The translations under genes and the position numbers were made by a program. Positions 17,130 to 25,476 of a stretch of 64,000 nt of DNA are shown one piece after another (position 1 is the stretch's first letter; each line of letters begins with the position of its first letter). The DNA comes from Acinetobacter gyllenbergii CIP 110306 = MTCC 11365 (GTDB taxonomy: Bacteria; Pseudomonadota; Gammaproteobacteria; Pseudomonadales; Moraxellaceae). The notes beneath the pieces are model-generated. The model was not told where the DNA came from. It was given only the letters and a program-made list of their open reading frames with translations, and searched no databases. Location: the NCBI RefSeq assembly GCF_000413855.1, contig NZ_ATGG01000011.1:186001-250000 (forward strand). The letters run 5' to 3'.

Positions 17130-17634
17130 GTATTGAATATCCAACTTATTGGTACTGGAAGTAGAGCTATAGGGAGAGTTTGTTATTTCCAATTAAACGA
17201 GAAAGCAAAATTGTTATGTATTACAAAAAATAAAAGCCCGTAGATTGGAGTCTTAATCATGGTTTCACATGTGACCATGTTTGTTTTACTCAAATTAGCT
17301 TCAAAAGAAACGATCAGGGGTCGTGTCCTTCGTTCGATAGGCTTCCCAAAGTGTTACTTTTTGGAAATAGATCAGCTTAAGACGACCTCAATGGCGGGAA
17401 CCCAGTGAAGTAGGTGTTGATTAAACAGAAATTTTGACTTTGCAGCGAGTTATTACACGCAATACATTACTTAGATTGATTGCTAAGAAACGTTCAAATA
17501 CAAATTTTGAATGTTAAGAATTGTCAGTGTTTTGATGTATTTAGCATTAAATATACGTTTTCCAATCTTTGTAAATGCTATTGTGGATTTTCGTAGTAAG
17601 ATCGAATGATGGGTAAAATGTTAAGTGAGGAATC
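17130..17634. other. Intergenic region before the lysozyme gene
   Basis: About 500 bp without a supportable gene. It contains a CACATGTG palindrome flanked by CATGGT and ACCATG (about 17259-17278), whose role is unknown. The region must contain the lysozyme promoter. No tRNA fold was found. Confidence 0.4.
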
Positions 17635-18219
17635 ATGAAGGCTATTTGGGATTATTTCCGCAAGATTGTTGATATTAAGCAGTCTCAACAACGGATTGAT
17701 GCTAAAGATACGCATATTAATGTTGCAACGGCCTATGATGCAGTTGATATGGTTGGTGTAGCTATAGATTACGAAATGTCCATAAGTACTCATGGTATCA
17801 ATTTTATTACAAGCTTTGAAGATCTAAAACTAAATGCCTATGATGACGGCGTGGGGGTGTGGTCTATCGGCTTCGGTACTACAGTTTATCCAACTGGTGT
17901 TCCAGTTAGGCAAGGGGATAGTTGTACATTAGAGCAAGCAAATTCCTTTTTTCAATATGATCTAAAACGCTTTGAGAAAGCGGTCAATGAAGCGATAACC
18001 GTTCCCATTTCTCAAAATCAATTCGATGCTCTTGTTTCCTTGTCATATAATATTGGCAGCCATGCTTTTAAGAGCTCAACATTAGTGAAGTATCTAAATA
18101 TACTTGATGAACATGCTGCGGCAGAGCAGTTTCTGGTCTGGAATAAAGCTGGAGGAAAGGTGCTAAAAGGTTTAGTCCGCCGACGTGAAGCAGAGAGATC
18201 TTTATTTTTAAAATCTTGA
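17635..18219 (+). CDS. Phage-type lysozyme/endolysin (GH24), orphan
   Basis: A 194-residue protein with a GH24 lysozyme domain from about residue 53. It shows the block SFEDLKLNAYDDGVGVWSIGFGTT, then NQFDALVSLSYNIGSHAFKSSTLVKYLN and a C-terminal GKVLKGLVRRREAERSLF. The spacing E62-D71-S77 matches the T4 lysozyme E11-D20-T26 triad, except that the Thr is Ser. Such enzymes cleave peptidoglycan. There is no obvious signal peptide, and the first 50 residues are charged and unfamiliar. No holin or phage gene is adjacent, so this is a stand-alone domesticated or leftover phage gene. Confidence 0.85.
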   Translation: MKAIWDYFRKIVDIKQSQQRIDAKDTHINVATAYDAVDMVGVAIDYEMSISTHGINFITSFEDLKLNAYDDGVGVWSIGFGTTVYPTGVPVRQGDSCTLEQANSFFQYDLKRFEKAVNEAITVPISQNQFDALVSLSYNIGSHAFKSSTLVKYLNILDEHAAAEQFLVWNKAGGKVLKGLVRRREAERSLFLKS

Positions 18220-18268
18220 ATGATGCCTATTAAATTCAATCTAAAATATGTTAATTAATTGATGAAAT

Positions 18269-18661
18269 TTATAAGCAGCGATGCTTTTTGTAATTCAGCA
18301 CAATGAATAGACAAACGAAAAATATTATAGAAAATAGACTTAGGTTTTTAAAAACACCCTCACTTCTAATTCTTATGTCCAATATAAATTGGATGGTATC
18401 CTGTATGTTTAACCCAACCTCAAAGTATGGCCGAATAAATGAATAATAAGGCGGAAACCATAAAAAGAATAAATAGAATAATGATAGTAGAATTGAAATA
18501 AAGGTGATTTCTCGATTAACGAAGTAAAATATTGAAATAAAAAGACATATTTCTATGGGGATTAAGAAAAGGTCAATTGATAAAGCCGCGATTACAGGAA
18601 AAGCGAGAATTATCCAACAAAGCACCCATGTGAATTTGTTATATATTATTTTGTGTCGCAT
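18269..18661 (-). CDS. Small multi-span membrane protein, unknown
   Basis: A 130-residue protein with about four hydrophobic helices (around 12-30, 32-47, 53-70 and 107-124) and a short basic end (NYKKHRCL). It is rich in Phe, Ile and Leu and A/T-rich at DNA level. No family is recognised. It converges on the lysozyme gene. Given the two-gene setting, a holin- or immunity-like role is conceivable but unsupported. Confidence 0.5.
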   Translation of the reverse strand: MRHKIIYNKFTWVLCWIILAFPVIAALSIDLFLIPIEICLFISIFYFVNREITFISILLSLFYLFFLWFPPYYSFIRPYFEVGLNIQDTIQFILDIRIRSEGVFKNLSLFSIIFFVCLFIVLNYKKHRCL

Positions 18662-19145
18662 TTTATAGCTTCCTTAAAATTATTATTGCTTATAAAAACA
18701 TATTTTGTCAGGACATCAGGTTCGGAATTTTATGATTCAACTTGTCTAGCATTATTATAGCAATTAAATATAACGTGCAATTTTTTTGATCAGCAGCACA
18801 AAGAGCAGTTAGGAGAGATTGAAAAGTGTAGGATGCAGATGGAAAAGCATTAAAACAGTGAAGTCACTGTCTAGAGACCTAAACAAGTTTTTCACTAAAG
18901 ATGTAGCCCTTGATATTGGCTTTAATCCCTTCCAATTTAGATCTTTATAGCTTCAGTTTTTTTAAAGTATCATTTTATTATCCATTAATTAACTCTGTCT
19001 ATTTGTTAACCAGTTCACGAAATTTAAGTGATTAATCACCTTTTATCAGGAAGTAAAATTTAACATTTGATAAAAAATAGATAGTGGTTATATTCGGGAA
19101 ACATATTACTAAATCAAGTAATGTGGAATTTCAGGATGAAATACA
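18662..19145. other. Intergenic region ahead of the OmpW-like gene
   Basis: A 16-bp palindrome (ACAGTGA-AG-TCACTGT, 18855-18870) and, near the right end, a promoter-like pair TTGATA/TATATT with a 16-nt spacer (19067-19094) are the only clear signals. No coding region is supported. Confidence 0.4.
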
Positions 19146-20259
19146 ATGAAAAAAAACAGCAACAAAAATCGTAATAGCAACGACTTTAATCACATTAACT
19201 CACTTATCTTATGCTCAGGAATTTAAACGATTCTCTGTCTCGGCGGGTTGGTTACATGTTATGCCTCAAGGTAAAGCCAATCCATTTAACATTAATACCA
19301 GTGTGAAAAATCAAACAGTGGCTACTGTAGGAACTATTTCAACGACTAGCTTTTTAAACTCAGTTGATCCAAATGCAACGATGACTGATTTAGGCGGGGA
19401 GGTTTGGAATTTAAAAGATACACTCACAGAGTTCTTAGCCCAACCCGAAATTCAGGATCAACTTACAGATGGTAATGGTAATGTTCTGGCTGAAGTTACA
19501 GGTACCGCAAGAATCAATGGATTAGAAAACTGGCAGCAGAAAGATGCGGGTCTAGAAGTAGATGATGTAGATACTTTGGGTTTAATGTTTAACTATTATC
19601 TAAATGATAATGTATCACTACAACTTATTGGTGGAATTCCACCTAAAGTTGATATCAAGGGTAAAGGCGAAATATATGCACCATTGAGCGGGTTAGCAAT
19701 GTCATCTGCTGACTTAGTTAAATATCTTTTCCCTGATGGGATTGTATTAGGCCAAGCTGTTCCTATTACTAATTTGGGTAATAAACCGAATGCCGCAACT
19801 GTCCGTGCTTGGACACCCGCAATCGAGGCGCAGTATCAGTTTGGGCAAAGTGGAGTTGATAAATTTAGACCATATATTGGGGCTGGCTTAATGTATGCAC
19901 ATTTTAATCAAATCAAACTCAATGAGGGGATTAGATCTGATTTAATTTCAGCTGGTCATATGATCCAAAATGTATTAGATGGAAAAGCTGGCGCTGCGTT
20001 AGACCGTAAAGAATCAAGTGGTGACATGAAAGTTAAGGTTGATGCAGATGATGCAATCGCTCCAATTGTCTCTGTTGGTTTTACCTATGATATTAATGAC
20101 GATTGGTATGGTGTAGGTTCTGTGTCATACGCAAAACTCAATAATAAGGCAAATATTGATGTTGTGAACAAAACTACTGGTGCCAAATTAATTCATGCCT
20201 CAACAAAAATTGACATAGATCCACTTATTACCTATGTCGGAATAGGTTATCGTTTTTAA
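19146..20259 (+). pseudogene. OmpW-family outer membrane protein, frameshifted in an A8 tract after the start codon
   Basis: An ATG at 19146-19148 is followed by eight A (19149-19156). In the frame of the long downstream coding region this stretch reads KKTATKIVIATTLITLTHLSYAQ, a perfect signal peptide ahead of EFKRFSVSAGWLHVMPQGK, the usual OmpW start. The ATG is out of frame by one base, and an in-frame TGA sits exactly at the junction. With seven A the gene would encode about 370 residues. The mature part ends with strands VGIGYRF, terminal Phe. It is longer than typical OmpW (about 210). Phase variation, decay or a base-calling error could explain it. The next in-frame ATG (19261) would lack the signal peptide. 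Confidence 0.8.
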
Positions 20260-20458
20260 GCGATAAAATGAGTGAAGAAAAGTACCAATTCAAAACGTCC
20301 TTTTCTTCATTCAAAATATTTATGTATTGAAATTAGAAAATTTTAGAGGGAACATATCTAAAAATGTAGAAAGTAAGCGATTGATTTTTAATCTAAATAA
20401 ATTCAAATTTAATTCATATTATGTGATAATTCTCTCGATTTATCAATAAATTGAAAAT

Positions 20459-20572
20459 ATGAACATTTTAAAATTCTTGAGAAGCTTTAATACGGTGGGG
20501 GTTTATCTAACGGTTGCGAGCATTCTACTGGTCAGTCTTATTGTGTATTTTTATTATATTAATCCCAATTAA
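20459..20572 (+). CDS. Possible 37-residue single-span membrane miniprotein
   Basis: ATG at 20459, stop at 20570-20572. The product has a basic start (MNILKFLRSFN) and one long hydrophobic helix (VYLTVASILLVSLIVYFYYI), ending INPN. It sits just upstream of a terminator. Small membrane proteins of this shape are common but easily missed. There is no ribosome binding site strong enough to be decisive. Confidence 0.35.
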   Translation: MNILKFLRSFNTVGVYLTVASILLVSLIVYFYYINPN

Positions 20573-20601
20573 GCGATATTGCTTTAAATAAGCTAATTTT
20601 A

Positions 20602-20629
20602 TAAAACCCTCAAAATGAGGGTTTTATAA
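20602..20629. terminator. Bidirectional terminator
   Basis: AAAACCCTC/GAGGGTTTT arms have an AAAAT loop, between the miniprotein and the converging exporter gene. Confidence 0.8.
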
Positions 20630-20639
20630 AAATCAAAAA

Positions 20640-20957
20640 TTAGGGTGTCGTCACTTTCATCAATACCACGCCAAATACAATCGATGCTGCTGCTAAAAGA
20701 CGTAAAAATCCCATCGGCTCGTGCAGGAAAAAAATCCCGATCAAGAATGCACCTACAGCACCAATACCCACCCAAATTGTATAAGCTGTACCTAAGGGGA
20801 GTGTTTTCATTGCAACAGCTAACAGACCGAAGCTTAAAATCATGAAGACAATTGTAATGATGCTAGGCGTAAGCTTGGTAAAACCATCGGACATTTTCAT
20901 GGAATATGCCCATACAATTTCAAAAATACCAGCTAAAATTAGATAAGCCCAAGCCAT
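20640..20957 (-). CDS. gdx: SMR-family guanidinium exporter (Gdx/SugE type)
   Basis: A 105-residue four-helix small multidrug resistance protein with the catalytic-type Glu of the first helix (AGIFEIVWAYSMK) and the SugE/Gdx-like GFTKLTPS and AVAMKTLPLGTAYTIWVGIGAVG motifs. Gdx proteins work as dual-topology dimers that exchange guanidinium for protons across the inner membrane. The assignment to Gdx rather than to a quaternary-ammonium SMR pump is strengthened by the guanidine-II riboswitch in its leader. It is monocistronic. Confidence 0.85.
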   Translation of the reverse strand: MAWAYLILAGIFEIVWAYSMKMSDGFTKLTPSIITIVFMILSFGLLAVAMKTLPLGTAYTIWVGIGAVGAFLIGIFFLHEPMGFLRLLAAASIVFGVVLMKVTTP

Positions 20958-20980
20958 TTCGACACCTCATTATTAATATT

Positions 20981-21029
20981 TTTAGGTCGTCCTAAAGCTT
21001 GAAAATTTGAATAAAGAGGTCGTCCTCTT
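20981..21029 (-). promoter_or_regulatory. Guanidine-II riboswitch (mini-ykkC) in the gdx leader
   Basis: On the minus strand two short hairpins follow each other, AAGAGG-ACGA-CCTCTT (21014-21029) and TTTAGG-ACGA-CCTAAA (20981-20996). Both have the ACGA tetraloop (consensus ACGR) that binds guanidinium in mini-ykkC RNAs. The linker is 17 nt. The second hairpin lies about 12 nt ahead of the ribosome binding site (GAGGTG) of gdx, consistent with control of translation initiation. Confidence 0.85.
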
Positions 21030-21156
21030 CAGAGACTATATAAGCATTATTGGTGAATGACTTCAATTCATTTTTGTTAATTTTTATTCCAATTGGTAAA
21101 AAAGGTACCTGAAAGAACAGATACCTTTAGTACATTCGTGGAAATACGTTTCTTAT

Positions 21157-21600
21157 TCACGAAACATAAGCTTGGACATCATATTCTGGTTCACCAGCTA
21201 AAACAGAAACGAATTTCTCAACAGTATCAGCCGTTAGCAGATAAGGGTTGAATTCTTCCAAATGGTACTTCATGAAAAAGTCTGAAATATTGGGATTAAT
21301 GGGTGAAAACTTCATAGACCATTGAGAGAAAAAATGATTCTCGCATTCGGTGTAATAGAGGATTTCACAATTGATATGTCTTTCATCTTTCACAATTTTG
21401 TTGTAAAACAAATCGTCTACGATGCTCTTTGGACCTTCTAAACATTGCACGAAATAGCCATGCCCATAATATAAAACACCTCGAATATCGTTGCGATAAT
21501 TAAAATCCACAGCTTCATCAAGGATTTTAATCAAATCTGTTTTTAAGTTTGAGTCGATATTTTTAATTTTGCTTACATATAAAAGTCTTACAGACTCCAT
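21157..21600 (-). CDS. BLUF-domain blue-light sensor (BlsA-like)
   Basis: A 147-residue single-domain BLUF protein that binds FAD. Visible flavin-site residues are Y8 (VRLLYVS), Asn in FNYRNDIRGVLYY (34/37), Q52 (FVQCLEG), and W94/M96 (SQWSMKF). A short C-terminal extension (about 105-147) resembles that of Acinetobacter BlsA, which passes the light signal to partners such as Fur or transcription factors in a temperature-dependent way. No effector domain is present. It is transcribed alone on the minus strand. Confidence 0.88.
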   Translation of the reverse strand: MESVRLLYVSKIKNIDSNLKTDLIKILDEAVDFNYRNDIRGVLYYGHGYFVQCLEGPKSIVDDLFYNKIVKDERHINCEILYYTECENHFFSQWSMKFSPINPNISDFFMKYHLEEFNPYLLTADTVEKFVSVLAGEPEYDVQAYVS

Positions 21601-22046
21601 CAGTTTTGCTCATTTTTGAGGTTGAATTCTTGTTATATAGAAAAAATAATGGCTTGTATACCTTAGTCTGTAACACACATATCGAATTTTATAAGTTGTG
21701 ATTTTCTAGAGCTAGGTAAAGTGAAGTGGTAGCAGGTCATGTTTTTTCACGCAGAAGTGAGATAGCCTCTTCAATTTTTAGACTTGAATTTCTTCTATGA
21801 ATTCTTAGAAATAATCATAATATTGTGTGAAATACGTGGCTCTATCTATATGGAATTATTGAGAATAATGTGACTTTTATCACACATATACGAAAAATTG
21901 GTTAAATCTAAAATCAAATTGTAAATGAATTAATGTTTTGATTTTTAATGGAAAATATAAGACCAAATATTTTTGGTTACAACCATTTTGTCGACAAGAC
22001 TAGATCTGGTTTGCCATATTGCGTTTGCGAAACTTAGCAAAGGTAT
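21601..22046. other. Divergent intergenic region between the BLUF and LysE genes
   Basis: About 450 bp with no gene that I can support. It contains one perfect CRP-type site, listed separately. Confidence 0.5.
21869..21884. promoter_or_regulatory. CRP/Vfr-type binding site
   Basis: A perfect TGTGA-N6-TCACA dyad (spacer CTTTTA). It is about 165 bp upstream of the LysE-type gene and 270 bp upstream of the BLUF gene, so it could serve either. Confidence 0.5.
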
Positions 22047-22052
22047 TTGTCT

Positions 22053-22646
22053 ATGGTGTCATTTCTATTTATTGGTTTGATCATTACGATCTTACTAACA
22101 CCAGGTCCAACGAATACATTATTGGCTTCGTCTGGAATCCAAGCGGGTATTAAAGGTTCACTAAAATTAATCCCTGCTGAAGTTATAGGTTATTTTATTG
22201 CCATTACAACATGGGGCTTTTTACTTGAGTCTGTTTCACACTATGTGCCTTGGCTACCACCTTTAATTAAGCTGCTTAGTGCGACTTTTATTATCTATTT
22301 GGCAATTAAGTTATGGATTACTTCAACTAAAGAGTTGGATTTGAATCAACCTTTGATTACAACTAAGGCTTTATTTGTAGCAACCTTACTGAACCCTAAA
22401 GCTTTATTATTCGCTTCAGCCATTTTTCCACACACTGCTTGGCTTAACCTACATGAATATGTTGTTCATATGGGAACATTCTTAGCATTGATCACCCCAA
22501 TTGCTTTTTTATGGATTGCATTTGGATCTATTTTAATTTCCAACAAAATTTCGTGGCTGAATCAACGTAACTTACAACGTTCAGCAGCATTTGTTTTAAC
22601 TTTCTTTGCGATGCCGCTGGCTTATTCAGCAATTTCATCGTTCTAA
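22053..22646 (+). CDS. LysE/RhtB-family exporter
   Basis: About 197 residues from the ATG at 22053 (a TTG two codons upstream is an alternative). Five to six helices are visible, with the family start FIGLIITILLTPGPTNTLLASSGIQAGIKGSL. LysE/RhtB proteins export amino acids or related small metabolites. The conserved PGP near residue 16 and NPKA (LLNPKALLFASAIFP) in the middle are family marks. Substrate is unknown. A small gene of unknown function follows on the same strand. Confidence 0.85.
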   Translation: MVSFLFIGLIITILLTPGPTNTLLASSGIQAGIKGSLKLIPAEVIGYFIAITTWGFLLESVSHYVPWLPPLIKLLSATFIIYLAIKLWITSTKELDLNQPLITTKALFVATLLNPKALLFASAIFPHTAWLNLHEYVVHMGTFLALITPIAFLWIAFGSILISNKISWLNQRNLQRSAAFVLTFFAMPLAYSAISSF

Positions 22647-22694
22647 ATTTTGGTTTTGCTGCTGTATTTAAAATTTAAAAAATTGGAGTTTTTA

Positions 22695-22904
22695 ATGAGT
22701 ACTATAAAAATTAAGGTAAAGGATCAGTTTGAGGCCGAAAAGATCGCGACAGCCAAAGTAAAAGCTGTCAATGATCAAGAAATTCCCTTCTTTAAACGAA
22801 TTGAACATATCGAAGTTGAAGGGGAGATTCTTCTACCCAATATGGATTTACTCTTTGAAAATCCTAAAGATGGCAGTATTTACCGGTATGTCGGGGCAGT
22901 GTAG
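22695..22904 (+). CDS. Small protein of unknown function
   Basis: A 69-residue protein starting MSTIKIKVKDQFEAEK, with TTGGAG 8 nt ahead of the ATG. It is soluble and charged, with an IEHIEVEGEILLPNMDLLFENPKDGSIYRYVGAV C-terminal half that looks like a small beta fold. No family is recognised. It lies 48 bp after the LysE gene and before a terminator, so it is probably cotranscribed. Confidence 0.6.
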   Translation: MSTIKIKVKDQFEAEKIATAKVKAVNDQEIPFFKRIEHIEVEGEILLPNMDLLFENPKDGSIYRYVGAV

Positions 22905-22931
22905 ATTCATTGGCCATTGCTTGAAGACATT

Positions 22932-22955
22932 GACCCACGTTTAAACGTGGGTTTT
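22932..22955 (+). terminator. Rho-independent terminator
   Basis: CCCACGT-TTAA-ACGTGGG is followed by TTTTT. Confidence 0.85.
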
Positions 22956-23069
22956 TAATACTTCCTATTTTTCAATAGAACAGTGCTATCTGTACCCATT
23001 TATCTGTTTTTACTCACTAATTAAATCAAAAATGTATACTGAATGTTCTACTATAAAAAGGATTAACAT

Positions 23070-23858
23070 ATGAAAAAGATAATTTTAGGGGCGTTTTTGA
23101 GTACGATGATTACATGGAGTAGCTTTGCTGCTTGTACTTATAATTTAGATGCCACACAGGCTCAGCTATCACAAATTGATTCAACCATGACTAGGTTTCC
23201 TAACATACTAGGTGCTAAAGCAAGTTTTAATGTAGATGCAAGTAGCAGTGTGAAATCTTATATGTCCATGAGTAATGCTTTCGCAAATAATAAAATTAGT
23301 TATCCAAATCTTGCTTTTCAAGATGTGCCTGGAGACAAGGTAATTTCTGCTGGTGGTACAGTTGCTTTTGAAATCAAGTTAAAAATTCCAACTTATGTTC
23401 TACCCGCAGGTGAAACAATAACTTTTTTCCCAATTCAGATTGCTGCAACGAATGGTAATCAGAATGCCTTTAATATCGCTTTAATTCATGTGAATGGCCA
23501 GCCCACAAATACAAACAATAATATTCTGCTTTTGATTAATGGTGGTACACAGTCATCTGGTGTGTTGACCTTAAAACCTGAAAATACCGCTGATGGTTAT
23601 CAGACTTTCGGGTTTTATGTGAATCAAAATAGTAAACAGATTGGATATATTTTTAATGGAGTAAACAAAGGTTATATCTCAGGTTATGAGAGCAATGGTT
23701 CTACTTTATCGTTTATGGCAGGTGGGGGGACTGGAGCTATTGCGACATCGGCATCTGTTGTTGGGCAAAATTTATCTATAGAGTTTATTACTGACCATAC
23801 AAAGCTTGCAAATACTTACCCTACAGGAACAAAAGATATTTGTGGAACAACGCTTTAA
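23070..23858 (+). CDS. Secreted DUF4882-like protein
   Basis: A 262-residue protein with a signal peptide (cut after WSSFA, giving mature ACTYNLDATQAQL). The mature part is beta-rich with many Asn, Thr and Gly, one Cys near each end (CTYN and KDICGTTL) that could form a disulfide, and no catalytic motif. I associate this shape with DUF4882, a family common in Acinetobacter, from memory only. Function is unknown. A UUCG-type mini-hairpin follows the stop. Confidence 0.55.
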   Translation: MKKIILGAFLSTMITWSSFAACTYNLDATQAQLSQIDSTMTRFPNILGAKASFNVDASSSVKSYMSMSNAFANNKISYPNLAFQDVPGDKVISAGGTVAFEIKLKIPTYVLPAGETITFFPIQIAATNGNQNAFNIALIHVNGQPTNTNNNILLLINGGTQSSGVLTLKPENTADGYQTFGFYVNQNSKQIGYIFNGVNKGYISGYESNGSTLSFMAGGGTGAIATSASVVGQNLSIEFITDHTKLANTYPTGTKDICGTTL

Positions 23859-24028
23859 ATTCGACCTCCTTCGGGAGATTTATTTATTGAATATGACTTA
23901 CAACATTTAATTTTCTTGTTGTTGTTAGGCATGACCATTTAAGACAGTTTCGAGATGATTCAAACAGTTTAAGTAGGTGACTAATAAAATATTATAGAAT
24001 ATAAGAAATTGTTTGCTGTCGATATTCT

Positions 24029-24754
24029 ATGATCTATGTTGCACTTGCCTTAATTGGTGTTATTTCAGGCTTGATTAGTGGCATAGTTGGCACAGGATCA
24101 TCGATCATTTTGTTACCTATTCTTGCTTATATTTTTGGTGCAAAGCTGGCTGTTCCAATTATGGCAATTGCTTCAATCATGGGGAATATCTCTCGTGTTG
24201 TAATGTGGCGCAAAGAATTAAATATCAGGGCCTTTTTATTGTTTTCCAGTCTTGGTATTCCTGCCACCGTACTGGGCGCAAACACACTTTGGGTCATGTC
24301 GCCATTTCTTTCTAATTTATGTATTGGTCTATTTTTCTTATGTCTTATCCCGATACGGCATTATGCAAAAGATCGTAATTTCACTTTGAATGCTTGGCAA
24401 ATGGTGGTTGCTGGAGGTGTGCTTGGATATATTACGGGTATCGTGTTTTCAACAGGGCCTTTATTACTGCCATTTTTTAATGGATTTGGCCTGATAAAAG
24501 GAGCTCTTTTAGCAACTGAGGCAGCAGCTTCCTTCGCAATTTACTTGACAAAAAGTCTAACTTTTGGGGCATTGGGTGTTTTACAGCAAAATATCTTAAT
24601 TGCAGGAATTGCAGTAGGGATCTCTTTAATCATTGGTAATTATATTGGTAAAACCTTTGTATTGAGAATGTCAGATCGAACTTTTAACCTTATGCTTGAT
24701 GCGATGCTATTGATTGCCGGCAGTTCGATGTTGTTCTCTATTTTTCTACACTAG
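24029..24754 (+). CDS. TSUP-family (TauE/SafE-like) membrane transporter, second copy
   Basis: A 241-residue protein with about eight helices in two halves. The first half opens with GLISGIVGTGSSIILLPIL near residues 14-32, and the second has GYITGIVFSTGPLLLPFF near 132. It is a shorter member than the one at 319-1212 and is not a close duplicate. Family members export sulfur-containing or carboxylate anions; the substrate is unknown. It is 57 bp upstream of the short reading frame that starts the isochorismatase region. Confidence 0.85.
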   Translation: MIYVALALIGVISGLISGIVGTGSSIILLPILAYIFGAKLAVPIMAIASIMGNISRVVMWRKELNIRAFLLFSSLGIPATVLGANTLWVMSPFLSNLCIGLFFLCLIPIRHYAKDRNFTLNAWQMVVAGGVLGYITGIVFSTGPLLLPFFNGFGLIKGALLATEAAASFAIYLTKSLTFGALGVLQQNILIAGIAVGISLIIGNYIGKTFVLRMSDRTFNLMLDAMLLIAGSSMLFSIFLH

Positions 24755-24850
24755 AAGAAATTTTCGCTAAAATTTGGTGTCTATTCAGTTTTAACTGGAG
24801 GATTTTCAACATGGAAGCGAATAATAAATAATTCAAACTCATACCTTAAG

Positions 24851-25453
24851 TTGCTTTCGAAGCATAAGGAGACCGATATTTCAACTGAACTTAATGTCGT
24901 CGATGCATTGGTGATTGTGGATGTGCAAAATGCTTTTGTGTTAGGTGCAGAAGCTGTACCTGCATCAAAACAACTAATTGAATCAATCAGTATTTTACTT
25001 GCCAAAGCGAGATTAGCTCATGCCTCCGTGATCTTCCTGCAAAATGATGGAGATATAGGGACTTTAGATGAACCATACAAAGTGGGTTGGGAGCTATTTT
25101 TTCCGCCACAATCTCATGAATTTATCATAAGAAAAAATCAAGATAATGGTTTTAGTGGCACTTTACTTAAACAGAAATTGGAAGATGATGAGATTAGGTC
25201 TTTCGCAATATGTGGAGTTCTATCCGAAATGTGTGTAGCTGCAACAGCCCGTGCAGCATTAGAGCTTGGTTATGATGTATTGTTACCGCACGATGCGCAT
25301 GCGACTTATGATGTGCCCTCAGGACCGGGATCGGATGGTGTGCCTGCTGTTATGGTAGCTAGAGTGGCAGAATGGTCTCTTGGTGATGAAATTATCATTT
25401 GTACATCGGTGAATGAAGTTGGTTTTACTAAGCGAAAGGAGGGGCGTGCATAG
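24851..25453 (+). CDS. Isochorismatase-family cysteine hydrolase
   Basis: A 200-residue protein with the family triad D24 (VIVDVQNAF), K95 (IIRKNQDNGF) and C128 (GVLSEMCVAATARAALELGYDVLLPHDAHAT). These enzymes hydrolyse amides or vinyl ethers such as nicotinamide, carbamoyl compounds or isochorismate; the substrate is unknown. The start is doubtful. The frame has only a TTG (24851) with no ribosome binding site, whereas a strong GGAGG-ATG start at 24811 lies one frame off and stops after six codons. A small frameshift may have cut off the true start. Confidence 0.75.
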   Translation: MLSKHKETDISTELNVVDALVIVDVQNAFVLGAEAVPASKQLIESISILLAKARLAHASVIFLQNDGDIGTLDEPYKVGWELFFPPQSHEFIIRKNQDNGFSGTLLKQKLEDDEIRSFAICGVLSEMCVAATARAALELGYDVLLPHDAHATYDVPSGPGSDGVPAVMVARVAEWSLGDEIIICTSVNEVGFTKRKEGRA

Positions 25454-25476
25454 ATAAATTGAGCTAGAAGATTTCG

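Noticed and set aside
17259..17278. CATGGT/ACCATG arms around CACATGTG
   Set aside because: The arms are not symmetric about the inner palindrome and there is no promoter or gene nearby; it is too weak to call an operator.
23863..23884. UUCG-loop hairpin after the DUF4882-like gene
   Set aside because: Only four paired bases and no proper T run, so it was not listed as a terminator.
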